Source of the DNA: Mediterranea sp. (in: CFB group bacteria)
GTDB taxonomy: Bacteria > Bacteroidota > Bacteroidia > Bacteroidales > Bacteroidaceae
NCBI GenBank assembly: GCA_031287715.1
Contig: JAITSN010000045.1
Span: forward strand, 1-64,000
DNA: 64,000 bases
Reading direction: 5' to 3'
In this document: in pieces, positions 27,863 through 36,807 of the stretch
Position numbering within the stretch: the first letter of the stretch is position 1
Layout: each line of letters starts with the position of its first letter
Translations under genes and position numbers: made by a program
The notes under the pieces: model-generated
Databases searched by the model: none
What the model was told of the DNA's origin: nothing
The model's input: the letters and a program-made list of their open reading frames with translations, nothing else

Positions 27863-27904
27863 TAACCCGCAGGCAAATGGCAAATGGTAAATCGTAAATG
27901 ATAA

Positions 27905-28506
27905 ATGTTTGGGCGTTGCCTGCGGCCCGGGCCACCCGTTGCAAGTCCTCGCTGCGCTGCGCTCCGCTGCGGGCTTTCCACTTATGTCCCTAACGCGGCT
28001 GCGCCGTCACGGAAGCTCTTCAACATTTTGTCGAAGCGCCATCCCCAAAAGGTAACGTCATTTCGACGGCGTCGAAATGATTTCCCCAAAAGGTAATGAC
28101 GCTTAGACGGCGTCGAAATGATTTCCCCAAAAGGTAACGGCGCTTAGACGGCGTCGAAATGATTTCCCCAAAAGGTAACGGCGCTTAGACGGCGTCGAAA
28201 TGATTTCCCCAAAAGGTAATGACGCTTAGACGGCGTCGAAATGATTTCCCCAAAAGGTAATGACGCTTAGACGGTGTCGAAATGATTTCCCCAAAAGGTA
28301 ATGGCGCTTAGACGGCGTCGAAGCGTTTTCCCCAAAAGGTAATGGCGCTTAGACGGCGTCGAAGCGCTTTTTTTAAAAGATGATGCCGTTTTTTGGTTTT
28401 ACAAAGACGCGCAGCCGCGTTAGAGACAGCAGCGGAAAGCCCGGAACGAGCGAAGCGAAGCGAGGACTTGCAGCGGATGGCTCGGGCCGCAGGCAACGCC
28501 CAAAAA
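27905..28506. repeat. Composite repeat: inverted ~115-bp leaders flanking an array of eight 41-bp hairpin units
   Basis: The left leader (about 27905-28010) begins TTTGGGCGTTGCCTGCGGCC and ends TAACGCGGCTGCGCCG. The right leader (about 28395-28506) is its imperfect inverse. Between them are eight tandem 41-bp units (starts about 28038, 28079, 28120 and so on) of the form TTTCCCCAAAAGGTAA + GCTTAGACGGCGTCGAAATG, with a ninth decayed unit near 28370. Each unit contains the near-palindrome GACGGCGTC or TTCGACggcGTCGAA. There is no cas gene or spacer-like variation, so it is not CRISPR. ORFs drawn over it are composition artefacts. Confidence 0.85.
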
Positions 28507-28697
28507 AATTGTTTTGAAATAAATGCCAAGAAGAAATGTCTGTTCTGTATCCCATTTGTGAGGATGAAGAACAGGCGTGGCTGTTATATAATTTACAACT
28601 CCAAACGGACTACGGATATATATCGTACATATGAAGATAAGAATAAGAATCATATCGTATATCCTAAGATATGTATACCTCTAATAAATACTGTTTT

Positions 28698-28716
28698 ATG
28701 ATATGTTGTATATCAT
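28698..28716. promoter_or_regulatory. Palindrome upstream of the xylose operon promoter (candidate operator)
   Basis: ATGATAT-gttgt-ATATCAT is a 7-bp perfect dyad just upstream of the predicted -33 element of the Nudix-regulator/xylBAE operon. A site for the adjacent regulator is plausible but untested. Confidence 0.4.
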
Positions 28717-28727
28717 GTTTTTGGGGC

Positions 28728-28757
28728 TTGCATTTTCAAGAACTCTCTCTACATTTG
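28728..28757 (+). promoter_or_regulatory. Promoter of the Nudix regulator-xylBAE operon
   Basis: TTG (28728-28730), 19-bp spacer, TACATTTG (28750-28757). This fits the Bacteroidota -33/-7 arrangement (TTTG-N19-TAnnTTTG) and lies 20 bp before the chosen ATG at 28778. Confidence 0.6.
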
Positions 28758-28777
28758 TAGCCTTAACGATTGAGATC

Positions 28778-29512
28778 ATGCAAAATATACCGAATAAAAT
28801 GCCGCTGGCAAACAACCATATCTCTGTTGACTGTGTGGTGTTTGGTTTTGACGGCAAACAACTAAAAGTATTGTTGATCAAACGGGTAGGTGAAGACCAG
28901 GGAGAGATATTCCATGATATGAAACTGCCCGGCAGTCTTATTTATATGGATGAAGACCTGGACGAAGCGGCGCAACGCGTCTTGAAAGAACTTACCGGGG
29001 TTGGCAGTGTCGGTTTGATGCAATTTAAGGTTTTCGGCTCGAAGAACAGGACGAGTAACCCCAAGGATATGCGTTGGTTGGAACGTGCGATAGAATCTAA
29101 AGTTGAGCGTATTGTAACCATCGCCTACGTGGCCATTGTGAAAACAGATAAGGTATTGGGCCAGTCGTTATTGGATGAATATCAGGCTTGTTGGGTGCCC
29201 GTCAAGGATGTAAGGATGCTGGCCTTTGACCATAACTTGATCATAAAGGATGCTTTGGCGTATATCCGCCAATTTGTGAAGTTTTATCCGTTGATCATGT
29301 TCGAGCTGCTGCCCCGCAAGTTTACGGCATTGCAGTTGCGGCTACTGTTCGAGCTGATTTATGATAAGCGGTTTGACGTGCGCAATTTCCATAAGAAGAT
29401 AGCCGCCATGAAGTACGTTGTTCCGCTGGAGGAACAGCAGAAAGGGGTTCCCCATCGCGCGGCCCGGTACTACAGGCTCGATAAAAAGATGTATAATAAA
29501 ATGAGAAAATAA
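28778..29512 (+). CDS. Nudix-type transcriptional regulator of xylose genes
   Basis: 244 residues from ATG 28778 (MQNIPNKMPLANNHISVDCVV). An upstream ATG at 28703 would read through the promoter and is rejected. Residues ~15-150 form a Nudix fold whose catalytic box is degenerate (GSLIYMDEDLDEAAQRVLKEL lacks the REXXEE core), as in NrtR/AraR-type regulators that bind a sugar or nucleotide instead of hydrolysing it. Residues ~165-244 are a winged-helix DNA-binding part (KFTALQLRLLFELIYDKRFDVRNFHKK). It lies 12 bp upstream of xylB, the same order as BT0791-BT0794 of B. thetaiotaomicron (from memory). Inference: it controls this operon. Confidence 0.88.
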   Translation: MQNIPNKMPLANNHISVDCVVFGFDGKQLKVLLIKRVGEDQGEIFHDMKLPGSLIYMDEDLDEAAQRVLKELTGVGSVGLMQFKVFGSKNRTSNPKDMRWLERAIESKVERIVTIAYVAIVKTDKVLGQSLLDEYQACWVPVKDVRMLAFDHNLIIKDALAYIRQFVKFYPLIMFELLPRKFTALQLRLLFELIYDKRFDVRNFHKKIAAMKYVVPLEEQQKGVPHRAARYYRLDKKMYNKMRK

Positions 29513-29524
29513 AACGTATAAGCT

Positions 29525-31009
29525 ATGTTTCTATTAGGGTATGATATAGGAAGCTCGTCTGTGAAAGCGAGTTTGGTGAATGTCGGGACCGGCAAAAGTG
29601 TTTCTTCCGCCTTTTTTCCAAAAACGGAGGCTAATATTATAGCTGTCCGGCCGGGTTGGGCGGAGCAGGATCCGGAAAGCTGGTGGGAATATCTTAAATG
29701 CTCCACGCAGGCGGTATTGGAGGAATCCGGTGTTCATCCGGCTGAGATCAAAGCCATTGGTGTTTCGTACCAAATGCACGGGCTTGTTTGTGTGGACAAG
29801 GATCAGAAAGTTCTTCGCCCGGCCATCATTTGGTGTGACTCTCGCGCTGTTCCCTACGGACAAAAAGCGGTGGAGGTGTTGGGAGAAGAGAAATGTTTGT
29901 CCCATTTGCTGAATGCTCCCGGCAATTTCACCGCATCAAAGCTGGCGTGGGTGAAGGAGAACGAGCCGGCTGTTTACGAAAGGATCCATAAGATTATGCT
30001 TCCCGGCGATTATATCGCCATGCGGCTGAGCGGCGAGATATGTACCACGGTTTCGGGGCTTTCGGAGGGAATTTTTTGGGATTTCAAGGAAAATAGAATG
30101 GCCGGCTTCTTGGTGGACTATTATGGGTTTGATCCTTCGCTGATCGCCGATATAAAACCTGTTTTTTCGGAACAGGGAACGGTGAGCGCTATCGCCGCCC
30201 GTGAATTGGGGTTGAAAGAAGGTACACCCGTCACTTACCGCGCCGGCGACCAGCCGAACAATGCGCTTTCCCTGAATGTATTCAATCCGGGGGAGATTGC
30301 TTCTACGGCAGGCACATCCGGGGTTGTTTATGGCGTGAATGGGGAGGTGAACTATGATCCCCAATCGCGTGTGAACACTTTCGCGCATGTGAATCATACG
30401 ATAGAACAGACCCGTTTGGGCGTATTGCTTTGTATCAACGGCACGGGCATACTTAACTCGTGGGTGAAAAAGAATATTGCTCCGGAAGGAATTTCTTATA
30501 ATGAAATGAATGTGTTGGCGTCCAAAGCTCCTGTGGGGAGTTCGGGAATCAGCATTTTACCGTTCGGGAACGGCGCGGAACGCATGTTGAACAATAAAGA
30601 AACCGGGTGTAACATCTATGGTGTTGATTTCAACACTCACGGCAAGCATCATATTATCCGTGCGGCGCAGGAAGGAATTGTATTTTCCTTCAAGTACGGA
30701 ATTGATATTATGGAACAGATGGGTATTCCGGTGAAGAAGATCCACGCCGGCCATGCCAATATGTTCCTAAGCCCGATCTTCCGCGACACATTGGCCGGAG
30801 TGACCGGCGCAGTCATCGAACTGTATAATACGGATGGTTCCGTCGGCGCAGCCAAGGGCGCCGGCATCGGCGCCGGCATTTATAAAGACAACCAAGAAGC
30901 GTTCGCCACCCTGGACAAGCTGGATGTTATCGAACCCAACCTGACGCAGGCGCAGGCTTATGCTGATGCTTATGACAAATGGAAACAGTGTATCGGCAAG
31001 GTCGTATAG
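29525..31009 (+). CDS. xylB: Xylulokinase (FGGY family)
   Basis: 494 residues. The N-terminal ATPase fold begins LLGYDIGSSSVKASLV. The substrate region contains SYQMHGLVCVD (MHG motif, catalytic base Asp expected in ICWD/AIIWCDSRA near residue 103). The C-terminal half has the FGGY-type adenosine region, STAGTSGVVYG and GAAKGAGIGAG. It phosphorylates D-xylulose to xylulose-5-phosphate with ATP in the cytoplasm. It is the second gene of the xylose operon, followed by xylA after 129 bp. Confidence 0.93.
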   Translation: MFLLGYDIGSSSVKASLVNVGTGKSVSSAFFPKTEANIIAVRPGWAEQDPESWWEYLKCSTQAVLEESGVHPAEIKAIGVSYQMHGLVCVDKDQKVLRPAIIWCDSRAVPYGQKAVEVLGEEKCLSHLLNAPGNFTASKLAWVKENEPAVYERIHKIMLPGDYIAMRLSGEICTTVSGLSEGIFWDFKENRMAGFLVDYYGFDPSLIADIKPVFSEQGTVSAIAARELGLKEGTPVTYRAGDQPNNALSLNVFNPGEIASTAGTSGVVYGVNGEVNYDPQSRVNTFAHVNHTIEQTRLGVLLCINGTGILNSWVKKNIAPEGISYNEMNVLASKAPVGSSGISILPFGNGAERMLNNKETGCNIYGVDFNTHGKHHIIRAAQEGIVFSFKYGIDIMEQMGIPVKKIHAGHANMFLSPIFRDTLAGVTGAVIELYNTDGSVGAAKGAGIGAGIYKDNQEAFATLDKLDVIEPNLTQAQAYADAYDKWKQCIGKVV

Positions 31010-31138
31010 ATCTGTGCGGGTATGTGTTTAACAGAATAAATAGAATGAATAGTAATGAATATATTGTGTAACCCGTGAACGTATGTCCGCGCAGCCTATT
31101 GGTAATGCCGGCGTATCAATCACACATTAATTAAAAGA

Positions 31139-32455
31139 ATGGCAAAAAGAGAGTACTTTCCTACAGTAGGAAAAATTAAGTTTGAAGGAAAAGAGAGCAG
31201 GAACCCGATGGCTTTCCGTTATTACGATCCCGAAAAAGAGATCATGGGAAAGAAAATGAAACACTGGCTGAAGTTCTCCATGGCGTGGTGGCATACACTT
31301 TGCGCCGAAGGAGGCGATCCGTTCGGCGGCGGCACCAAATCTTTCCCGTGGAAAACCGATCCGGATAGCGTCCAGGCTGCTAAAGACAAAATGGATGCCG
31401 GTTTTGAGTTTATGCAAAAGGTCGGCATCGAATATTACTGCTTCCACGACATTGACCTGGTGGATGAGGCCGGATCTATCGAACAGTATGAAGCCGATCT
31501 GAAAGAGATCGTAGCCTATGCGAAACAAAAGCAGGAAGAAACCGGTATCAAACTATTGTGGGGAACGGCCAACGTGTTTAGCCACGAACGTTACATGAAC
31601 GGAGCGGCAACCAATCCGGACTTCGATGTTATGGCCCGTGCAGCCGTTCAAATCAAGAACGCAATTGATGCAACGATCGAGCTGGGTGGAGCTAACTATG
31701 TGTTCTGGGGCGGACGCGAAGGTTATATGTCATTGTTGAATACGGATCAGAAGCGTGAGAAAGCCCACCTGGCGCAATTCCTGAAATCCGCCCGCGACTA
31801 TGCGCGTGCACGTGGATTCAACGGCACGTTCCTCATTGAACCCAAGCCGATGGAGCCGACAAAGCATCAGTATGACGCAGATACGGAGACCGTGATCGGA
31901 TTCCTCAAAGCCCACGGCTTGGACAAAGACTTCAAAGTCAATATCGAAGTAAACCACGCCACGCTGGCCGGACATACGTTTGAACACGAGCTGGCCGTGG
32001 CGGTAGACAATGGTATGCTGGGATCAATCGATGCCAATCGCGGCGATTATCAAAACGGATGGGATACCGACCAGTTCCCGATCGATCCGTTTGAACTCAT
32101 CCAGGCCATGATACAGATCATCCGGAATGGCGGACTGGGGAACGGCGGCACCAACTTCGACGCTAAGACCCGCCGCAATTCCACCGACCTTGAAGATATT
32201 TTCATCGCCCATATCGCGGCAATGGATGTCATGGCGCGCGCGCTGGAAAATGCAGCCGCATTTCTGGCAGAATCTCCATACAAGGACATGCTGGCAAAAC
32301 GCTATGCCTCGTTCGATTCCGTCCAGGGCGTAGCGTTTGAAAACGGTCAACTGACCCTTGAAGACCTCGTGGCCTATGCAAAAGCAAACGGCGAACCCAA
32401 GCAGACCAGCGGTAAGCAAGAGTTGTATGAAGCGTTGCTGAATATGTATATTTAG
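31139..32455 (+). CDS. xylA: Xylose isomerase
   Basis: 438 residues, class II length. The active-site HxxD motif is at H103/D106 ([12 protein letters not shown]). Metal-ligand segments include [16 protein letters not shown] and [19 protein letters not shown], with [19 protein letters not shown] near the C-terminal half. The tetrameric cytoplasmic enzyme converts D-xylose to D-xylulose with divalent metal. Its placement between xylB and xylE is the standard Bacteroides order. Confidence 0.97.
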   Translation: MAKREYFPTVGKIKFEGKESRNPMAFRYYDPEKEIMGKKMKHWLKFSMAWWHTLCAEGGDPFGGGTKSFPWKTDPDSVQAAKDKMDAGFEFMQKVGIEYYCFHDIDLVDEAGSIEQYEADLKEIVAYAKQKQEETGIKLLWGTANVFSHERYMNGAATNPDFDVMARAAVQIKNAIDATIELGGANYVFWGGREGYMSLLNTDQKREKAHLAQFLKSARDYARARGFNGTFLIEPKPMEPTKHQYDADTETVIGFLKAHGLDKDFKVNIEVNHATLAGHTFEHELAVAVDNGMLGSIDANRGDYQNGWDTDQFPIDPFELIQAMIQIIRNGGLGNGGTNFDAKTRRNSTDLEDIFIAHIAAMDVMARALENAAAFLAESPYKDMLAKRYASFDSVQGVAFENGQLTLEDLVAYAKANGEPKQTSGKQELYEALLNMYI

Positions 32456-32468
32456 ATCTGCGCTTCCC

Positions 32469-33860
32469 ATGAAAACGAGCACTCTTTATCTGTATTGTAT
32501 CACGGCTGTAACGGTGATTGGCGGACTGCTTTTCGGTTACGATACGGCGGTGATCTCCGGCGCCGAACAGGGACTTGAGACTTTCTTCCGTTCGGCCGGC
32601 GGTTTTGAATATACAAAAGCATGGCACGGTATCACGGCATCCAGCGCACTGATCGGATGCGTATTGGGCGGCGCCATTTCCGGAATATCGGCTTCCTTCT
32701 TCGGACGCAGGAATTCGCTTCGGCTGGCAGCACTGCTGTTCTTCCTTTCCGCATTGGGATCGTACTATCCGGAGTTTTTGTTCTTTGAATACGGAAAGCC
32801 CAGCGCCGGACTGCTGGTCGCTTTCAACTTATACCGTATTCTGGGAGGTATTGGCGTAGGGATGGCGTCGGCCATCTGCCCGATGTATATCGCCGAGGTA
32901 GCACCCGCGCATATGCGCGGCCGCTTGGTGTCCTGCAACCAGTTTGCAATTATCTTCGGTATGCTGGTGGTTTATTTTGTGAATTATCTGATCCGCAACC
33001 ATCTCCCCACAGCCGAAGCCATGGTTACCGTCGGCTGGCGCCGTATGTTTGTGAGCGAAGCGTATCCCGCAGCGTTATTCGGGATACTGCTGTTCTTTGT
33101 ACCCAAAACTCCGCGCTATCTGGTGCTGAGCGGTTGTCCCGCCGCAGCGCTGAACGTGCTGGAACGTATTAACGGAAAACTACAGGCAGCCGCTATCCTG
33201 GAAGAGATCAAAGCTACCGTCAAAGAAAAAAGCGAGAAGCTGCTGACTTATGGCGCCGGACTTATCCTCATAGGCATCCTGTTATCCGTGTTCCAGCAAG
33301 CCGTAGGCATTAATGTCGTGCTCTATTACGCCCCGCGCATATTCGAGAAAATGGGAGCCTCGGGCGACGTTTCGATGGTGCAAACCGTCGTGATGGGTGT
33401 GGTGAATATCCTGTTTACGGTAGTGGCGATCCTGACGGTCGACAGATTCGGACGCAAGCCTCTGCTGATCATCGGCTCCGTCGGCATGATGACAGGCATG
33501 GTTGCATTAAGTATACTTTCGTTCATGGATGCAATCGGCTTGGCAGCCCTCATCTTTATTATCATCTACACGGCATCGTTCATGATGAGCTGGGGACCTG
33601 TTTGCTGGGTGCTTATTTCCGAGATCTTCCCGAACACTATCCGCGGGAAAGCCGTAGCTATTGCCGTGGCAGCCCAATGGATCGCAAACTTCTTGGTGTC
33701 AAGTACCTTTCCGTCCCTGTCCGAGTGGAGCATCGGCGGAACATACCTGATTTACGCCGCGTTTGCCCTGCTGTCGGCCCTGTTTGTCTGGAAAGCCGTT
33801 CCCGAAACCAAAGGAAAAACGCTGGAAGACATGAGCCGGCTGTGGAAAAAGAACCGGTAA
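32469..33860 (+). CDS. xylE: D-xylose:H+ symporter (MFS sugar porter)
   Basis: 463 residues with 12 transmembrane segments. Sugar-porter signatures: GGLLFGYDTAVISGAEQ in helix 1, GRRNSLR after helix 2, RILGGIGVGMASAICPMYIAEVAPAHMRGRL, QQAVGINVVLYYAPRIF in helix 7, DRFGRKPLL, and the C-terminal VPETKGKTLEDM. It imports D-xylose (possibly glucose) across the inner membrane and feeds XylA/XylB. It starts 13 bp after xylA and ends 24 bp from the convergent pseudouridine-synthase gene. Confidence 0.92.
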   Translation: MKTSTLYLYCITAVTVIGGLLFGYDTAVISGAEQGLETFFRSAGGFEYTKAWHGITASSALIGCVLGGAISGISASFFGRRNSLRLAALLFFLSALGSYYPEFLFFEYGKPSAGLLVAFNLYRILGGIGVGMASAICPMYIAEVAPAHMRGRLVSCNQFAIIFGMLVVYFVNYLIRNHLPTAEAMVTVGWRRMFVSEAYPAALFGILLFFVPKTPRYLVLSGCPAAALNVLERINGKLQAAAILEEIKATVKEKSEKLLTYGAGLILIGILLSVFQQAVGINVVLYYAPRIFEKMGASGDVSMVQTVVMGVVNILFTVVAILTVDRFGRKPLLIIGSVGMMTGMVALSILSFMDAIGLAALIFIIIYTASFMMSWGPVCWVLISEIFPNTIRGKAVAIAVAAQWIANFLVSSTFPSLSEWSIGGTYLIYAAFALLSALFVWKAVPETKGKTLEDMSRLWKKNR

Positions 33861-33883
33861 GTCCTTTTGACAGCTTCAACTCC

Positions 33884-34810
33884 CTACTTCTGCATGATCT
33901 TCTTGAACACAGCAGGGTAGGGGGTTTCAAATTCCATCAACTCATTAGAAACCGGATGGTAGAAAGACAGTTTGAAAGCGTGTAAGGCCAGGCGCCCTAT
34001 CGGATCGTTGCCGTCCCCGTATTTCACATCACCCAATACGGGATGCTTAAGATCTTGCATGTGAACACGTATTTGGTTCTTCCTTCCGGTTTCCAATTCC
34101 AGCTCAACAAGCGAATAACCGTTGGCGCGCTTGATCGTCCGGTAATGCGTGATCGCCTTGTCACCCCCGTTATTCGTCATGCTCGAATAGGTCACATATA
34201 CTTTATTATCCATCAGCCAGGAAGTAACCGTGCCGCAATCCTTTTCCATCTCACCGGAAAGCACGGCGACGTACCGGCGCTCTTTCACAATCTCCTCCCA
34301 ATGATCCTGAAGGGTAAACTTCGTCTTTTCATCCTTGGCAAAGACAAGCAGCCCCGACGTATCCTTGTCCAAGCGATGTACGATATACACCCGGTGCTGC
34401 CGTCCGGAACGCTGAACATATTCATTTAATATGGAATGGGCGGTACGCTCTTTTTGCGTGTCGGTCCCAATGGTGAGCACTCCCTCCCGCTTTTCAACCA
34501 CAAGGAGATAAGCGTCTTCGTATACGATCTTCAGCAGGTTGCTGCGAAACTCTTTCCTGCCCTTATTCTTGCCGACCTGCACATTCATGCCGGGCTTTAA
34601 GGGGAAATTATACTGCGTGGTGATTATATTGTTCACGCACACTTGCCGCTTGCTCAAAAGAGATTTGGCTGTTGTGCGGCTAATGCCGTCTTTGGCTTTC
34701 ATCAGAAAGTCCATAAGTTCGCAAGGCTCCTTCACCGCAAAAGTTGTGAACTGAGCCTTGGCGTGTGTCACCGGCTGCGCGGGTTTATCTTTCTTCTCTT
34801 TTTTAGCCAT
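33884..34810 (-). CDS. RluA-family RNA pseudouridine synthase
   Basis: 308 residues. There is a short Lys-rich N-terminus, an S4-like RNA-binding segment (residues ~28-80: LMDFLMKAKDGISRTTAKSLL), then the PseudoU_synth_2 domain with catalytic D148 in HRLDKDTSGLLVFAK. The family isomerises uridines in rRNA or tRNA. The exact target (RluC/D/TruC-like) cannot be told. It is transcribed towards xylE; its upstream side faces the degenerate repeats and the large biosynthetic cluster. Confidence 0.92.
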   Translation of the reverse strand: MAKKEKKDKPAQPVTHAKAQFTTFAVKEPCELMDFLMKAKDGISRTTAKSLLSKRQVCVNNIITTQYNFPLKPGMNVQVGKNKGRKEFRSNLLKIVYEDAYLLVVEKREGVLTIGTDTQKERTAHSILNEYVQRSGRQHRVYIVHRLDKDTSGLLVFAKDEKTKFTLQDHWEEIVKERRYVAVLSGEMEKDCGTVTSWLMDNKVYVTYSSMTNNGGDKAITHYRTIKRANGYSLVELELETGRKNQIRVHMQDLKHPVLGDVKYGDGNDPIGRLALHAFKLSFYHPVSNELMEFETPYPAVFKKIMQK

Positions 34811-34905
34811 ATTTCCTGTATCTTTCTTTTAAAAATGCGCTGCAAGTATAGCGCCATTATCATTTGCGCCCAATTATTCATCCTGTTTTTTACAGACAGC
34901 GGACA

Positions 34906-35035
34906 AAAAGCTATTTAGACGACGTCGTAGCTCCGTCCCGCTGTGGGAAACCATTTAGACGGCGTCGTAGCTCCATTTCATCCTTGTTTTTTGTATGGAA
35001 ATCATTTAGACGGCGTAAACTTCTAAAATCATTTA
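34906..35035. repeat. Degenerate short copies of the 41-bp repeat family
   Basis: Three spaced copies of CATTTAGACGGCGTCGTAG-like sequence (near 34912, 34960 and 35002), the last preceded by GGAAATC as in the 63-kb array. A further ATTTAGA follows near 35030. These decayed units lie in the ~450-bp gap between the RluA-type gene and the large cluster. The rest of that gap is the cluster's leader, described separately. Confidence 0.6.
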
Positions 35036-35054
35036 GAATATTTTGGATTTATTC

Positions 35055-35062
35055 TATCTTTG
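35055..35062 (+). promoter_or_regulatory. Probable -7 box of the aryl-polyene-like cluster
   Basis: TATCTTTG fits TAnnTTTG. No clear TTTG is found at the right distance upstream. The ATG of the ammonia-lyase gene is ~210 bp further on, leaving a long leader. Confidence 0.45.
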
Positions 35063-35100
35063 CGAGAGTTTCACATGAGAATAGTTTTAAAATAAGCAAA

Positions 35101-35166
35101 ATGCTTAAAACTTATATCTTTTCCGATACAGAAGTTTATATTTTCAAAAAGAGACTTAGATTATAG
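35101..35166 (+). other. Possible 21-codon leader ORF in the cluster's 5' leader
   Basis: ATG to TAG encodes a 21-residue peptide starting MLKTYIFSDTEVYIF, with two Tyr and two Phe, located 39 bp after the -7 box. It is followed at about 35175-35215 by nested inverted repeats (CCTG...CAGG around CGCC...GGCG). There is no homology evidence, so it may be chance. Confidence 0.25.
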
Positions 35167-35270
35167 AGTTAGAACTGCCTGGTCGCCTCCAAACTTGGCG
35201 TCTTCGATATGAGGCAGGGCGAACGGAAACAAAACAATAAACAAAACATTTAAATTATACAGTGGTGAAA

Positions 35271-36800
35271 ATGGAACCATCAATAAGATTAGCTGAAATA
35301 GAAGAGCTGTTATTTGAGGATCATAAATTAAAGCTGTCGGAATTACCTTTAGCGGAGGTAAGCAGATGCTATGATTTTCTGAAAGAATTTTCCGCAAACA
35401 AAGTCATTTACGGCATCAATACAGGCTTCGGCCCAATGGCTCAATGGCGTGTTGATGACCAATACCTGCTTGAGCTTCAATACAATATCATACGCAGTCA
35501 TTCAACGGGAGCAGGTGCTCCATTGCCTGATATATATGTAAAAGCTGCAATGATTGCCCGGTTGGGCGCTTTATTGCAGGCACGCTCGGGAGTACATGTC
35601 GATGTGGTTAAGCTGTTGGTGGAATTTATCAACCGCGGCATATATCCCTTTATTCCTGAACACGGAAGCGTGGGGGCAAGTGGTGATCTGGTACAGCTGG
35701 CGCATATTGCCCTTGCCTTGATCGGCGAAGGCGAAGTGCGTTATAAAGGAGATTGGCGCCGGTCGGAAGACGTTTTAAAGGAAAACGGACTGACGCCGTT
35801 TAAAATTTATATCCGTGAAGGTCTTTCCATCACCAATGGAACGTCTGTCATGACCGGTATCGGAATCGTAAACCAGCTTTTAGCCGAACAATTATTGGAT
35901 TGGGCTACGTTGGCGTCCGTTTGGATGAATGAAATCGCCGCTTCTTATGACGATATGATGGCCCGGGAACTAAACGAATGTCGTCGCCATAAAGGACAAC
36001 AAATAATCGCAGAGCGTATGCGCCGGCTTGCAGAGGGGAGCCTGTGCCTGAAGAAACGCGAGCATGAATTGTATAACGGCAGTCATCAGGGAAGCAAAGT
36101 CTTTCAACACAAGGTTCAAGCATACTATTCATTGCGGTGCGCACCGCAAATTTTAGGCCCCGTTTACGACACGCTTGAAAATGCAAGAAAGATCCTGGAA
36201 GAAGAAGTAAATTCCGCATGTGACAATCCCATTGTTGATCCCGACTCGAAAAACATTTATCACGGGGGTAATTTCCACGGCGATTATATCTCCTTAGAAG
36301 AAGACAAGGTCAAGATTGCCATGGTCCGTGTTGCCATGACGGTAGAACGGCAATTGAATTACTTATTCCACGACCGCATCAACGGTATCCTTCCTCCTTT
36401 CCTGAATCTGGGCGTTTTAGGATTGAACTACGGGATGCAGGCTTGCCAATTCACGGCCACATCAACAACGGCCGAATGTCAGACACTCGCTATGCCGAAC
36501 TATGTGCACAGCATACCTAACAATAACGACAATCAGGATATTGTCAGCATGGGCGCCAATTCCGCCCTTCTTTGCATGAAGGTGATCGAGAATACGTATC
36601 AGGTAATGGCTATCCACTATATCGCTTTAGCCCAGGCGGTAGATTGCTTGAAAATATCAGAAAAACTTTCTCCTGCCGCCGGACGCATTTATGAGGCAAT
36701 ACGCACATTCGTTCCGGTCATTGTTGATGATACGCCTTTCTATAAGGAAATCGCTCAAATGGAAAATTACCTGAGACAAAATCCACTTCGATTAAAATAA
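35271..36800 (+). CDS. Aromatic amino acid ammonia-lyase (HAL/PAL/TAL family)
   Basis: 509 residues from ATG 35271. The GTG codons at 35262 and 35265 add only three residues. The MIO prosthetic group forms from A136-S137-G138 in GSVGASGDLVQLAH, and the catalytic Tyr is in VIYGINTGFG (Y47). The substrate-selecting pair is S76-H77 (IIRSHSTGAG), a histidine-lyase-like pattern that also occurs in some bacterial tyrosine lyases. The family removes ammonia from His, Phe or Tyr. As first gene of an aryl-polyene-like cluster it most likely makes 4-coumarate (or cinnamate) as starter acid. There is no urocanate pathway gene nearby, which argues against histidine degradation. Confidence 0.88.
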   Translation: MEPSIRLAEIEELLFEDHKLKLSELPLAEVSRCYDFLKEFSANKVIYGINTGFGPMAQWRVDDQYLLELQYNIIRSHSTGAGAPLPDIYVKAAMIARLGALLQARSGVHVDVVKLLVEFINRGIYPFIPEHGSVGASGDLVQLAHIALALIGEGEVRYKGDWRRSEDVLKENGLTPFKIYIREGLSITNGTSVMTGIGIVNQLLAEQLLDWATLASVWMNEIAASYDDMMARELNECRRHKGQQIIAERMRRLAEGSLCLKKREHELYNGSHQGSKVFQHKVQAYYSLRCAPQILGPVYDTLENARKILEEEVNSACDNPIVDPDSKNIYHGGNFHGDYISLEEDKVKIAMVRVAMTVERQLNYLFHDRINGILPPFLNLGVLGLNYGMQACQFTATSTTAECQTLAMPNYVHSIPNNNDNQDIVSMGANSALLCMKVIENTYQVMAIHYIALAQAVDCLKISEKLSPAAGRIYEAIRTFVPVIVDDTPFYKEIAQMENYLRQNPLRLK

Positions 36801-36807
36801 CAGAACT

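Noticed and set aside
28038..28375. CRISPR-like regular array of 41-bp periodic repeats
   Set aside because: The whole 41-bp unit is repeated; there are no unique spacers between short repeats, and no cas genes are near.
35271..36800. Histidine ammonia-lyase of a hut operon
   Set aside because: The family match is real, but no urocanase, imidazolonepropionase or related gene is adjacent, and the gene is the first of a polyketide-type cluster.
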